The position numbers and the translations under genes were made by a program. From assembly GCA_964651435.1 (NCBI GenBank), contig CAZYVU010000012.1, positions 1 through 64,000 on the forward strand: a DNA stretch of 64,000 nucleotides, written 5' to 3'. The notes under the pieces were generated by a model, which had not been told where the DNA came from, did no database searches, and saw only the letters and a list, made by a program, of their open reading frames with translations. Shown here one piece after another: positions 36,316-44,633 of this stretch. Numbering within the stretch: the first letter of the stretch is position 1; every line of letters starts with the position of its first letter. The stretch is from CAZYVU01 sp964651435. GTDB lineage: Bacteria; Desulfobacterota; Syntrophorhabdia; Syntrophorhabdales; CAYQXL01.

Positions 36316-36813
36316 TTACTCGTATTTTTCGAGTATGTCCATAATGTTCGTGGTCTTCACACGGCCGTAGACATCCTCATCGACGAGCATGGCGGGCGCT
36401 AGACCGCATGCCCCTATGCAACGCACTACGCCCAGGGAAAATCTCCTGTCCTCCGTTGTATCGCCGACCTTGATACCGAGCTCCTTTTGGGCCCGATCCA
36501 GGACGGCTTGCGATCCCCGAACGTAACAGGCGGTTCCGAGGCATACCTTGACGCCGTGCCTTCCCTGGGGTACGGTGGAAAAGAAATTGTAGAAGGTGAT
36601 TACACCATAGACCTCATTGAGCGACACGTTGAGCCTCTCGGCAACCAACTCCTGCACCCTCTTCGGCAGGTAACCGAAAAGATTCTGCGCCTTATGCAAA
36701 GCCATGATGAGATCGCGAGGCCTGTTCCGATGCTGGGCTATTGCCTCCTCCAGCTTGGAGTACAGCTCCTCTTCGTCGGCTTGGGCGCATTGACACTCGT
36801 GTTCAGCAACCAT
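36316..36813 (-). CDS. NuoE-like [2Fe-2S] subunit (copy 2, partner of the NuoF-GltD fusion)
   Basis: A 165-residue thioredoxin-fold subunit. Cluster ligands are CLGTACYVRG and CIGACGLAP (about residues 97-142). The N-terminal helical part includes MALHKAQNLFGYLPKRVQELVA, typical of NuoE/HydC. It relays electrons between the flavin protein and the hydrogenase. It is 15 bp upstream of the fusion gene and starts with ATG after GGGAGGAAAG. Confidence 0.94.
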   Translation of the reverse strand: MVAEHECQCAQADEEELYSKLEEAIAQHRNRPRDLIMALHKAQNLFGYLPKRVQELVAERLNVSLNEVYGVITFYNFFSTVPQGRHGVKVCLGTACYVRGSQAVLDRAQKELGIKVGDTTEDRRFSLGVVRCIGACGLAPAMLVDEDVYGRVKTTNIMDILEKYE

Positions 36814-36855
36814 TACTTTCCTCCCTGTTCATTCATCCCCTGCAGAGAGGGCCTA

Positions 36856-38622
36856 TTACGCCTCTTGCTCCGGCAGGGGCTTGCCATCCACGGTGTTTCT
36901 CCTGAAGTAGTGAGTGTGGAGAAGTTCGTGGGCCTTCTTGGAATTCGGTTCCCCGAGAAACCTTTCATAGACGGCTTTAATCGAAGGGTTCTCATGTGAC
37001 CGGCGGTACGGGAGCGACCTGTCCTCGCTGTAGAGGGACTCTCCACGCCGCGCCCTCTTCGCCATGTTGCTTCCCCATGACTGGCCTCCGCCGCCGACGC
37101 AGCCGCCCGGGCAGGCCATCACCTCGATGAACTGGTACTCGCTTTTTCCCGTTGTTTTTATCTGTTCCTCAACCCTTGAGAGAAGCTCCCGTGCCTTGCC
37201 GCAACTGTGTGCGACGGCAACCTTCACGTTGGTGCCCCCCACATCTATCTCGGCCTCCTTGATGCCCTTCAGGCCTCGGACGGGAGTAATCTCTACGTCA
37301 TCCAGTTCCTTGCCCGTCACGAGGAAGTAGGCCGATCTGAGGGCCGCCTCCATGACGCCGCCCGTGGCCCCGAAGATGGTCGCCGCACCCGTATATTCAC
37401 CAAGGATGTCGTCTGCCTTTTCTTCAGGCATCTCGGTGAGGTCGAGGCCCGCTTCACGCATCATCCTTCCAAGCTCCCTCGTTGTGAGGACGTAATCGAC
37501 ATCCCTGTGTCCGCTCGCGGCCATCTCGGGCCTCTGACACTCGAACTTCTTCGCCGTGCAGGGCATGATCGAGACGGATACGATCTTCTCCGGGGGGATG
37601 CCTTTGGTCTCGGCATAATAGGTTTTGACAAGGGCACCGAACATCTGTTGCGGTGACTTGGCCGTAGACATATGGGGGATCATGTCGTGGAAAAACGTTT
37701 CCATGAACTTGATCCATCCGGGACTGCACGATGTAATGAGCGGCAGATTCCTACCCGACTTGAGCCGCGAGACGAGTTCGGTGCCTTCCTCGATGATAGT
37801 GAGGTCGGCACTGAAATTTGTGTCGAGCACAGCGTCGAACCCGAGCCTCCGGAGCGCCGTGTACATCTTGCCCGTAACGAGCGATCCGGGAGGCATGCCG
37901 AACTCCTCGCCGAGCATAGCCCGTACGGCCGGTGCCTCCTGGACGACGACGAATTTGTCGGGGTCGTGAATTGCCTCCCACACCTTTTCCGTGCTGCTGT
38001 TCTCGTAAAGGGCCCCTACGGGGCAGTGGACGACGCATTGTCCGCAGTTGATGCAGACGCTGTTGCCCAGCCCTGCATCAAAGGCCGTTGTGATCCATGT
38101 GTCGAAGCCTCTGTTATTGACAGCCAGGGCGTTGACCGTCTGTATCTCCGAGCAGACCTGGATGCACCGGCCGCAGAGAATACATTTGTTCGGGTCGCGG
38201 ACAATGGAGACGCTCGATAGATCGACGGGGAGCCTTTCCTCGAACTTGGCGTACTGGAGCGTGTTGATGCCCAGCGACGCGGCAAGGCTTTGAAGCTCAC
38301 AGTGGTTGTTCTTCATGCAGGTAAGGCAGTCCGTATCGTGGTTCGACAGGATAAGCTCAACAAGCTGCCGCCTCACCTTCATGAGCTGCTCCGTATGTGT
38401 GCGGACCTTGAATCCTTCGCCTATAGGCGTCATGCAGGCCCGCTTAAGACCCGGAATACCTTCTATTTCGACGACGCATATGCCGCATTGCCCCTGCGGC
38501 TTCAGGTCCGGGTGGTTGCAGAGGGTCGGTATGGTAAAATTTGCCTTCCTGGCCGCCCAAAGGATCGTCGTTCCCTCCGGTACCTCGACGGGGACGCCGT
38601 TAATTGTTGCACGAATCATCAT
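36856..38622 (-). CDS. hndD: [FeFe]-hydrogenase catalytic subunit, HndD type (copy 2)
   Basis: A 588-residue paralogue of the hydrogenase at 31472-33193, with the same module order: [2Fe-2S] (CNHPDLKPQGQCGICVVE), His/Cys cluster (HDTDCLTCMKNNHC), two [4Fe-4S] clusters (CILCGRCIQVC, CINCGQCVVHC), H-cluster motifs TSCSPGW, MPCTAKKFEC and EVMACPGGCVGG, and a C-terminal small-subunit domain. As in copy 1, TSCSPGW replaces TSCCPGW. It belongs with the HndA/HndB/HndC genes immediately upstream, forming a complete Hnd-type NAD(P)H- or ferredoxin-linked hydrogenase. Confidence 0.95.
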   Translation of the reverse strand: MMIRATINGVPVEVPEGTTILWAARKANFTIPTLCNHPDLKPQGQCGICVVEIEGIPGLKRACMTPIGEGFKVRTHTEQLMKVRRQLVELILSNHDTDCLTCMKNNHCELQSLAASLGINTLQYAKFEERLPVDLSSVSIVRDPNKCILCGRCIQVCSEIQTVNALAVNNRGFDTWITTAFDAGLGNSVCINCGQCVVHCPVGALYENSSTEKVWEAIHDPDKFVVVQEAPAVRAMLGEEFGMPPGSLVTGKMYTALRRLGFDAVLDTNFSADLTIIEEGTELVSRLKSGRNLPLITSCSPGWIKFMETFFHDMIPHMSTAKSPQQMFGALVKTYYAETKGIPPEKIVSVSIMPCTAKKFECQRPEMAASGHRDVDYVLTTRELGRMMREAGLDLTEMPEEKADDILGEYTGAATIFGATGGVMEAALRSAYFLVTGKELDDVEITPVRGLKGIKEAEIDVGGTNVKVAVAHSCGKARELLSRVEEQIKTTGKSEYQFIEVMACPGGCVGGGGQSWGSNMAKRARRGESLYSEDRSLPYRRSHENPSIKAVYERFLGEPNSKKAHELLHTHYFRRNTVDGKPLPEQEA

Positions 38623-38662
38623 GGGTGCTTCTACCTCCTTGCTTTCCTAAACCAGGATACTG

Positions 38663-40243
38663 TTAGGAGACTCGATCCGCAAACTCGTTTCCGAAGTACT
38701 TGAGAGCGCTCGAAATGGGAAGCTGGAGCGACTGTCCGAGAGGACAGAAGGAGGTATCTCTCATGACCTCCGATATCTTCAACATTTTTTCGATATCAGC
38801 CTTCTTGCCCTTGGATGCGGCAATGCGGTCGATAATCTTGACAAGCTGGGCCGTTCCCAACCTGCAGGGAACGCAGTGGCCGCAGGACTCGTGCTTGAAG
38901 AAGTGCAAGACGCTCTTGAGCATGTCGACCATGTCTGCGCCCTCATCCATGACGAGGATGGCCCCTGAGCCGAGAACTGCCGCGTACTCGCGGAGATTGA
39001 CAAAGTCCATTTTGACATCCAGCATGTCCGGCCCAAGGAATGCCCCGGCCGCGCCCCCAACGAGGGCGCCTTTGAATCTCTTGCCGTCCTTAATGCCGCC
39101 GGCGTATTCGAAGATGATGTCCCTCAACGGGGTGCCCATTTCAGCCTCGATGAGCCCCGGTGTGGCCACCTTGCCGATAATCGTATAAACCTTGGTGCCC
39201 GGACACTTGTCGGTGCCGTAAGTCTTGAACCATGCGGCGCCGTTCCTGATAATCTCAGGGACGTTTGCCAGGGTCTCGACGTTGTTCACGACCGTTGGTT
39301 TCTGCCAGAGCCCTTCCGTCACGGGGTAGGGTGGCTTGTTGCGCGGATGACCCCTTTTTCCCTCCAGAGACTCGATAAGGGCCGTTTCCTCTCCGCACAC
39401 ATAGGCGCCTGCGCCTTTCATTACGGTAATGTCGAAGCTGAACCCCTTTTCAAAGATGTCGGTGCCCAGAAGCCCGTAGTTGCGGGCTTCCCCAATGGCA
39501 CTCTCGAGCCGCTCTATGGAAAGGGCATACTCGCCCCTGATATAGACAAAACCCTGGCTCGCGCCGACCGCATACCCGGCGATGAGCATGCCTTCGATCA
39601 GCTTCTGCGGATCTCCCTCAAGGATGAGCCTGTCCTTGAACGTGCCCGGCTCCCCCTCGTCGGCGTTACAGACAATGTACTTAAGATCTCCGGCGGCCTT
39701 CCTGGCGAACTCCCACTTCATGGCCGTAGAGAACGAAGCGCCGCCCCTGCCGGTAAGGCCTGAGGCCTTCACCTCTGCAATGACCTCCTCGGGGGTCATC
39801 GATGTGACGGCCTTGGCGATAGCCTCGTAGCCTTCGGCGGCAATATATTCATCGATACTCTCGGGGTTGATGATCCCGCTGTTTCGAAGAACAATCCTCG
39901 GCTGCTCGCGCAAGAGGCCTGCTTTTTCCTTTCTTACCACGCCCTGTTTAGGGGCTTCAGCAAGCGTCAGGCGCTTGACTGGGCGACCCTTTAAGAGATG
40001 CTCTTCGACAATCTCTTGTGCATCCCGGGGGGTCACATTGGCGTAGTAGATACCCTCCGGATAGACTACCACCACCACGCCCTTGTCCGTGGTGCCCATA
40101 CTCCCTGTCTCAAGCACGGCAATCTCATCGGAAAGCCCCTGCCGCGCTATTTCTTCCACAAAGGCCTTCTCGACAGCCCTCGCGCCGGCCATAATGGTAC
40201 CGGCATCTATACCTATCAACACATGGTTTCTCACCAGGTTCAT
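38663..40243 (-). CDS. hndC: NuoF-like flavoprotein subunit HndC, with cysteine-less N-terminal domain
   Basis: A 526-residue NADH-binding FMN subunit: GRGGASFSTAMKWEF, CNADEGEPGTF, SLBB domain, and the [4Fe-4S] motif HESCGHCVPCRLGT near residue 465. Unlike many HndC/HydB proteins it lacks the C-terminal 2x[4Fe-4S] ferredoxin domain. The N-terminal thioredoxin-like domain aligns without gaps to that of the NuoF-GltD fusion, but all four cluster cysteines are replaced (Gly11, Thr16, Ser48, Thr52), so it cannot hold the N-terminal [2Fe-2S] cluster. It overlaps the NuoE gene by 4 bp. Confidence 0.93.
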   Translation of the reverse strand: MNLVRNHVLIGIDAGTIMAGARAVEKAFVEEIARQGLSDEIAVLETGSMGTTDKGVVVVVYPEGIYYANVTPRDAQEIVEEHLLKGRPVKRLTLAEAPKQGVVRKEKAGLLREQPRIVLRNSGIINPESIDEYIAAEGYEAIAKAVTSMTPEEVIAEVKASGLTGRGGASFSTAMKWEFARKAAGDLKYIVCNADEGEPGTFKDRLILEGDPQKLIEGMLIAGYAVGASQGFVYIRGEYALSIERLESAIGEARNYGLLGTDIFEKGFSFDITVMKGAGAYVCGEETALIESLEGKRGHPRNKPPYPVTEGLWQKPTVVNNVETLANVPEIIRNGAAWFKTYGTDKCPGTKVYTIIGKVATPGLIEAEMGTPLRDIIFEYAGGIKDGKRFKGALVGGAAGAFLGPDMLDVKMDFVNLREYAAVLGSGAILVMDEGADMVDMLKSVLHFFKHESCGHCVPCRLGTAQLVKIIDRIAASKGKKADIEKMLKISEVMRDTSFCPLGQSLQLPISSALKYFGNEFADRVS

Positions 40244-40698
40244 GGCTCTCTTCTCCTCCTGTCGAGTATGGCGTCAACCTTTTCCGGTGTCAGATTGCCG
40301 AACATCTCATCGTTCAGCATCATGGCTGGTGCGACCCCGCATGCACCGAGACAGCTTGTCAGTTCCAAAGTGAAAACGCCGTCTTTCGTCGTTTCTCCCA
40401 CCTTAACGCCAAGCGCAGATGTGAGGTAATCGAGAAGCGACTGCGACCCCATGAGGTGGCAGGGCGGCGAATCGCAGAGCCGGATCAGGTTCCGGCCTCT
40501 CGGCTTGAGGCTGAACATCGTGTAGAAGCTCGCCACGCTATGGACATAACTATAGGGAACCCTCAGGTAGTCGGCGCAAAGCTTGATGTCATCCTTTGCC
40601 AGATAGCGCTGAGGATTGTTGTCTTGAAGGTCGTGAAGGATGTAGAGGATGTTGTCTAAGCTTGCCCCGAATCTCTTGATAACCGCCTGTCTGTCCAC
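40240..40698 (-). CDS. hndA: NuoE-like [2Fe-2S] subunit HndA
   Basis: A 152-residue subunit with the NuoE thioredoxin-like fold. Ligands are LCDSPPCHLMG and CLGACGVAP (about residues 83-128), and the N-terminal helical region (NILYILHDLQDNNPQRYLAKDD) matches HndA/NuoE. It sits between HndB and HndC with a 4-bp overlap to the latter, in the canonical hndABCD-like neighbourhood although the order here is B-A-C-D. Confidence 0.93.
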   Translation of the reverse strand: MDRQAVIKRFGASLDNILYILHDLQDNNPQRYLAKDDIKLCADYLRVPYSYVHSVASFYTMFSLKPRGRNLIRLCDSPPCHLMGSQSLLDYLTSALGVKVGETTKDGVFTLELTSCLGACGVAPAMMLNDEMFGNLTPEKVDAILDRRRREP

Positions 40699-40710
40699 CT
40701 TCCTCCCCCC

Positions 40711-41070
40711 TTATACAACTTCGAGAGCGAACTCGGTTACGGGGTTGCCGTTGACGATATGCTCTACGACGACCCTCTTCGCTTTCTCGGCGTTCACGTT
40801 CCCGTAAACGACGGTCGGCTTGCCCTCCTCGAAGACCTCGACAAGCGGCTCCTGGGAGGCAAGTCCCTTTTCTCCCGTCTGGGTTACAATTACATCGGAA
40901 AGGTTACGCCTTCCGATTTCATCGACGAAGGTCCGCAAAACCTCTCTGGCCCCCGCAGCGATCCCGCTCGTCCCCATGCCGACAACGATCCGAATTCTTG
41001 CCTGTTTCTGGCGAAGCTCGACGTCCTTTTGTGCCTTTTCTCTGATCTTTCGAAGTTCTTCTAAGTTCAT
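40711..41070 (-). CDS. hndB: HndB-like subunit, thioredoxin-like domain without cluster cysteines
   Basis: A 119-residue protein related to the N-terminal domain of NuoF-type subunits and to HndB. In VVGMGTSGIAAGA the first-pair cysteines are Gly and Ser, and in TGEKGLASQEPLV the second pair are Glu and Ala, so no [2Fe-2S] cluster can be bound. It probably has a structural role in the hydrogenase complex. It is the first of the HndB-A-C-D structural genes, 38 bp after the ATPase gene. Confidence 0.85.
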   Translation of the reverse strand: MNLEELRKIREKAQKDVELRQKQARIRIVVGMGTSGIAAGAREVLRTFVDEIGRRNLSDVIVTQTGEKGLASQEPLVEVFEEGKPTVVYGNVNAEKAKRVVVEHIVNGNPVTEFALEVV

Positions 41071-41108
41071 CGGTAACCCTCCTTAAAGGCTACTGTAATC
41101 TACTTGAA

Positions 41109-41639
41109 TCAGATATGTTCGTCAAGGTATTTATGGAGAAAATTGATGACTTCCGGGTGGTTTAGGGGAACGCCGTCGAGCACCTCCCGAACCTCTTTGA
41201 CGTCCAAAAAAAAGTCCTTTTCATGGTCACGATACCGGAACAGGAAGTTCACTTCCGGATTGCCGACGATGAGGACAAAGATGGTGTCTTTCAGATTACC
41301 CAGTGGTGGGAGGTCGGGGTGGCCGGCGTCGAAAGATGCCCGTATCTCCGTGCCGGCTCCCTTTTTGCTCGACAGAGAAAAGGCCCCACCCGTTGTCTCG
41401 GCGGTGCCCTTGAGAAGCGGCACGCCAAGCCCCACCTTGCGCCCTGCCTTGGTGGAGAAAAAGGGATCCAGGACGCGCTTCTGCGTCTCCTCGTCCATGC
41501 CCACGCCATCGTCCTTTACCGTTATGGTGAGGAGGGATCCGTCTTCGTTCCGCTCAACGGACACGAGGATATTTTGGGCCCCGGCGCGAAGCGAGTTGGT
41601 GACCAGGTCGAGGATGTGGGCCGAGAGTTCCTCCATCAT
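41109..41639 (-). CDS. Histidine-kinase-type ATPase (GHKL) domain protein of the hydrogenase regulatory module
   Basis: A 176-residue protein made of a GHKL ATP-binding domain. The N box is ILDLVTNSLRAGA (usual HLVxNAIxA; Asn is replaced by Thr-Asn in a shifted pattern), the G1 box is VKDDGVGMD, the F box DPFFSTK and the G2 box KVGLGVPLLKG. There is no phosphoacceptor histidine domain or sensor. It may be an anti-sigma-like serine kinase or a partner of a separate sensor. The ATG at 41639 overlaps the PHP-gene stop (ATGATG context). Confidence 0.85.
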   Translation of the reverse strand: MMEELSAHILDLVTNSLRAGAQNILVSVERNEDGSLLTITVKDDGVGMDEETQKRVLDPFFSTKAGRKVGLGVPLLKGTAETTGGAFSLSSKKGAGTEIRASFDAGHPDLPPLGNLKDTIFVLIVGNPEVNFLFRYRDHEKDFFLDVKEVREVLDGVPLNHPEVINFLHKYLDEHI

Positions 41640-42409
41640 GGCCCGGACTCCTTTGACGCCCATGCTTGTGGTCCGTAGAAAAGATGGCTGTCATCGGTCA
41701 GCGCCTTGAGCGCCTCTTCGATGGCTCGGCATTCCGGCCCATCCAGGGCCAGCCGGATTCTCTTTCTGCCGATGTCCTTCAGGTAGTGGGCATCGGAGAA
41801 GGTAACGAAAGGCAGCGTTCGGTTTGCGACAAGGGGCCTGACAGCGTCCAGCTTCTCGGGATGGCGCACCTCAAGGGCGTCGAAGGGCAGATCGTCGGGT
41901 ATGTAGCCGAGTTGACTGAGGATGCTGAAAGTGGGGCTGTCGATGTGGGAAGGTATGACAAGCCCGCCGCGGGCTTTCACCAGGGACGAGGCGTTGGAGA
42001 TGGAAATCTGTGCCGAGTTGAGCAGAAGCCTGCTTTCGAACCTGACAATCTCGTCGTCTGCGTCGACGACGACCTGATCGCCGAAGAAATCGACATCGTT
42101 TTCCACCACAGGAAGGAGGGAGTAGATCTCCTCCTGAAAGGCCATGGCGATCTCGAAATTGTCGAAAATGGCGAGCACGTGCACTTCCTCCTCGGTCTGC
42201 AGTTCCATGCCGAAGAGCACCGATACCCCCGCCTGTCGGCCCAGCATGTGGGCTGCAAGCGAATTCTCCGTCATGTTGTGGTCCGCAAGGGCGATCACAT
42301 CGAGCCCTACCTCTTTGGCTCGCGCAACAATATTGCTTGGGGACATCTCAAGGGCGCCGCAGGGGGACAGTGTGGAGTGTATGTGGAGATCGCAGAAGAG
42401 GCCCGTCAC
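41636..42409 (-). CDS. PHP-domain metal-dependent phosphoesterase
   Basis: A 257-residue polymerase-and-histidinol-phosphatase family protein. Metal-binding motifs in order: FCDLHIHSTLSPCG (HxH), IALADHNMTEN (DH), GMELQTEEEVHVLAIF (Glu and His), GLVIPSHIDS and VTFSDAHYLKDIG. It likely hydrolyses a phosphoester or nucleotide, substrate unknown. GTG at 42409 is the chosen start because it overlaps the preceding stop as GTGA. It sits inside the regulatory block of the hydrogenase operon, where a second-messenger or signalling role is possible but unproven. Confidence 0.88.
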   Translation of the reverse strand: MTGLFCDLHIHSTLSPCGALEMSPSNIVARAKEVGLDVIALADHNMTENSLAAHMLGRQAGVSVLFGMELQTEEEVHVLAIFDNFEIAMAFQEEIYSLLPVVENDVDFFGDQVVVDADDEIVRFESRLLLNSAQISISNASSLVKARGGLVIPSHIDSPTFSILSQLGYIPDDLPFDALEVRHPEKLDAVRPLVANRTLPFVTFSDAHYLKDIGRKRIRLALDGPECRAIEEALKALTDDSHLFYGPQAWASKESGP

Positions 42410-42753
42410 TCGCCCCGGTCCCGCTTGAGAGCGTTGTAGACCAAGCCGCAAAGGTCAAAGGCCCCCTGTTGGGCGCTGAGAAGGGCGATGTCCTGCTCTG
42501 TGGCCTTCTCCACGACCGCCTGCTCTACCTGGAGGCTCCGCGGAACGATGATCGCGGCAACGTCCTTGAGCTTGGCTACCCCGAGAATATTAATGTGTCG
42601 TTGGATTGTGATCCAGACAGCGTCTTCTTCTATATTTGCGATGACGTCCGAAAGAAGGTCCGACACATACCCGGAGCGAACAGCCCTGTCCAAGTTGATC
42701 CCCGCCGTGAGGATTCCGAGCCCCAGTTCCTTAACTAATCTATCCACAGTCAT
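42406..42753 (-). CDS. DRTGG-domain protein (copy 2)
   Basis: A 115-residue single-domain protein of the DRTGG family (VKELGLGILTAGINLD, GYVSDLLSDVIANIE, WITIQRHINILGVAKL). The domain is found with CBS domains, phosphotransacetylase and serine kinases, and its function is unknown. GGAGG precedes the ATG at 42753. It is downstream of the HydS-like gene and overlaps the PHP gene by 4 bp, so it belongs to the regulatory module. Confidence 0.85.
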   Translation of the reverse strand: MTVDRLVKELGLGILTAGINLDRAVRSGYVSDLLSDVIANIEEDAVWITIQRHINILGVAKLKDVAAIIVPRSLQVEQAVVEKATEQDIALLSAQQGAFDLCGLVYNALKRDRGE

Positions 42754-42786
42754 GCTGTCCTCCGTAAGGTCAACCAATTTCCGAGG

Positions 42787-44145
42787 CTATTCTCCCGGCT
42801 CCTCATCCTTCTTGTGTACGCTGCCGGACATGGCGTGGGGCATTATCCGGGCAAGGTCCAGAATCTCTTCTGCCAGCGTCTTGACGCGTTCCCTAAGATT
42901 GATGACGCAGTCCGTCTCAAAGGCGATGCCCCGGACTATGTCTTCGGCAAGGGCCCGGCAGCTCGGTGAGCCGCAGGCGCCGCAATCGAGGCCCGGAAGC
43001 CCCTCGGTGATTTTCTCGATCCGCTCTATCTTCATGAGCGCCTGGGCGACGTCTTCGTCCAAGGTCAGGACCCTTCTCGGAAGGATAGGGTCGGTGGCCT
43101 CGAAGTGCCCCTGCCTTAGTACCTTTTGGAGGGCGATCGCATCGAAGTATGGTTCCTTTGTTCCATACTTCTTGACAAGGTCACGGAGGCGCACCCGCCC
43201 GACGAATACATTCTGAATGTTCAGCGGACCACCTACGCACCCACCCAAACACGCCTGAAGCTCTATGAAATCGACTTCTTTCAGCTCGCCGAGCTCGATC
43301 TCCTCGAGGAGGCTGATGACATTCTGGATTCCGCCGACGGCAAGGGTCGTCGGCGCATCGACATTCCTTGACTCGCCCGTGACGTAACCCCAGGCCATGC
43401 CCAAGTTTGTGGCCCTCTGGAGGGGTCTCTCCCTCGGTTCGATGTTTCGGTGGTTCAAGTGTTTGATAATGTCCTTGTAAAAGAGGTTGGCGCCGATGAC
43501 CCCGTTGACGGCGCTTCTTCGTGTGTTGGTGGGGTTTCTCATTTCCGTTACTTTGGCAGCGCAGGGGGAGATGAAGAAGGCGCCGATCTCCTCGTAGGCC
43601 ACCCCCGTCCTGGCGACAGCCTCCTCCTTGGCGAGGCGGGCCGCTACCTCCATCGGCGAGAGCACGGGGGCCACATGGGCCAAGAGATCGGGAAACTTGG
43701 TCTGCAGGAGCCTAACGACGGCGGGGCAGGCGGAAGAGAGAAGCGGTTTCTTTGCAGCCCCGGAGATTAGATGCTGGTGTACGAGATAGCCTACCACCTC
43801 CGCCGCCACGGCCACCTCGAAGACGGCGTCAAATCCGAGCTTCAGAAAGGCGGCGAGGATATCCTCGATGGGCTGGTGCTCCTTGAACTGACCAAAAAAT
43901 GAGGGTGCCGGCAAGGCGATTCTGTACTTGTAGTCTCGCAGCCTCTCCATGGTATCGGTAAGAGCAATCTTTGCGTGGTTCGGGCAGTGCCGAATGCATT
44001 CCCCGCAATCGATGCACCGTTCCTCCATGATCGTTGCCTTGCCGTCGTGAACACGAATGGCCTCGGTAGGACAACGCTTGATACAGTTAGTGCAGCCTTT
44101 ACATTTTTCTACATCGAGGGTGACCGAATGAAAGTACTGGGCCAT
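42787..44145 (-). CDS. HydS-like putative sensory [FeFe]-hydrogenase
   Basis: A 452-residue protein: two [4Fe-4S] motifs (CKGCTNCIKRC, CIDCGECIRHC, residues 15-54), then an H-cluster domain. The likely H-cluster ligands are Cys140 (SSACPAV), Cys195 (SPCAAK), Cys299 and Cys303 (CLGGC). The 55-residue gap between the first two and the 4-residue gap between the last two equal those in CpI hydrogenase. The proton-relay cysteine before Cys140 is Ala, as reported for sensory HydS proteins. A further cluster motif (LDCGACGSPSC) is near 395. No PAS domain follows, but neighbouring ATPases and DRTGG proteins could transmit a signal. A low-activity enzyme is the alternative. Confidence 0.85.
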   Translation of the reverse strand: MAQYFHSVTLDVEKCKGCTNCIKRCPTEAIRVHDGKATIMEERCIDCGECIRHCPNHAKIALTDTMERLRDYKYRIALPAPSFFGQFKEHQPIEDILAAFLKLGFDAVFEVAVAAEVVGYLVHQHLISGAAKKPLLSSACPAVVRLLQTKFPDLLAHVAPVLSPMEVAARLAKEEAVARTGVAYEEIGAFFISPCAAKVTEMRNPTNTRRSAVNGVIGANLFYKDIIKHLNHRNIEPRERPLQRATNLGMAWGYVTGESRNVDAPTTLAVGGIQNVISLLEEIELGELKEVDFIELQACLGGCVGGPLNIQNVFVGRVRLRDLVKKYGTKEPYFDAIALQKVLRQGHFEATDPILPRRVLTLDEDVAQALMKIERIEKITEGLPGLDCGACGSPSCRALAEDIVRGIAFETDCVINLRERVKTLAEEILDLARIMPHAMSGSVHKKDEEPGE

Positions 44146-44165
44146 CAACTCCTCCCTCTCGGGAA

Positions 44166-44633
44166 TCAGTGAGGTGGTGACAGATATATCTTTGCACGCA
44201 GCAGCGTACCCTTGCCGATCTGTGAGTCGAGGAACAAATCATCGGAGCAGTGTTTGATGTTGGGAAGGCCCATGCCTGCGCCGAAACCGAGTTCCCTCAC
44301 CTCGTGGGAAGCGGTTGAGTATCCCTCCTGCATAGCTAATTCAATGTTGGGAATGCCCGGCCCCTGATCCTCCGTTTCCACGTGGATCACTTCGGGGTCT
44401 ATCTGTATCTTCAAAGTCCCGTGGTTGCCGTGAATGGCCACATTCATAGCGGCCTCATAGATGACGATAGCCACTTTCTTGATCACGTCCGGGCGCAATC
44501 CAAGTTGCTGAAGGGTCTTCTTGACGCGGGAGGCGGATTCTCCTGCCACGAAGAAGTCTTTTTCGCCTATGTCATAGCAGATTGTGATCTGCGGGACGTA
44601 CTGCAGCCGATCGGGGACAGGTTGGGCCGTCAC
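44166..44633 (-). CDS. RsbW/SpoIIAB-like serine-kinase ATPase of the hydrogenase regulatory module
   Basis: A 155-residue GHKL ATPase of the anti-sigma-factor kinase type: AIVIYEAAMNVAIHGN (N box), TEDQGPGIPN (G1) and GFGAGMGLPNIKH (G2). Such proteins phosphorylate anti-sigma antagonists or bind sigma factors, but no sigma or antagonist gene is adjacent. GTG start overlapping the upstream DRTGG stop (GTGA). It lies 20 bp upstream of the HydS-like gene, suggesting that the pair act together. Confidence 0.88.
   Translation of the reverse strand: MTAQPVPDRLQYVPQITICYDIGEKDFFVAGESASRVKKTLQQLGLRPDVIKKVAIVIYEAAMNVAIHGNHGTLKIQIDPEVIHVETEDQGPGIPNIELAMQEGYSTASHEVRELGFGAGMGLPNIKHCSDDLFLDSQIGKGTLLRAKIYLSPPH

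Noticed and set aside
42787..44145. Third catalytic hydrogenase
   Set aside because: The H-cluster cysteines remain but the relay cysteine is Ala, the CKSP half of L1 is altered and it is embedded in regulatory genes. A sensory role is more likely.
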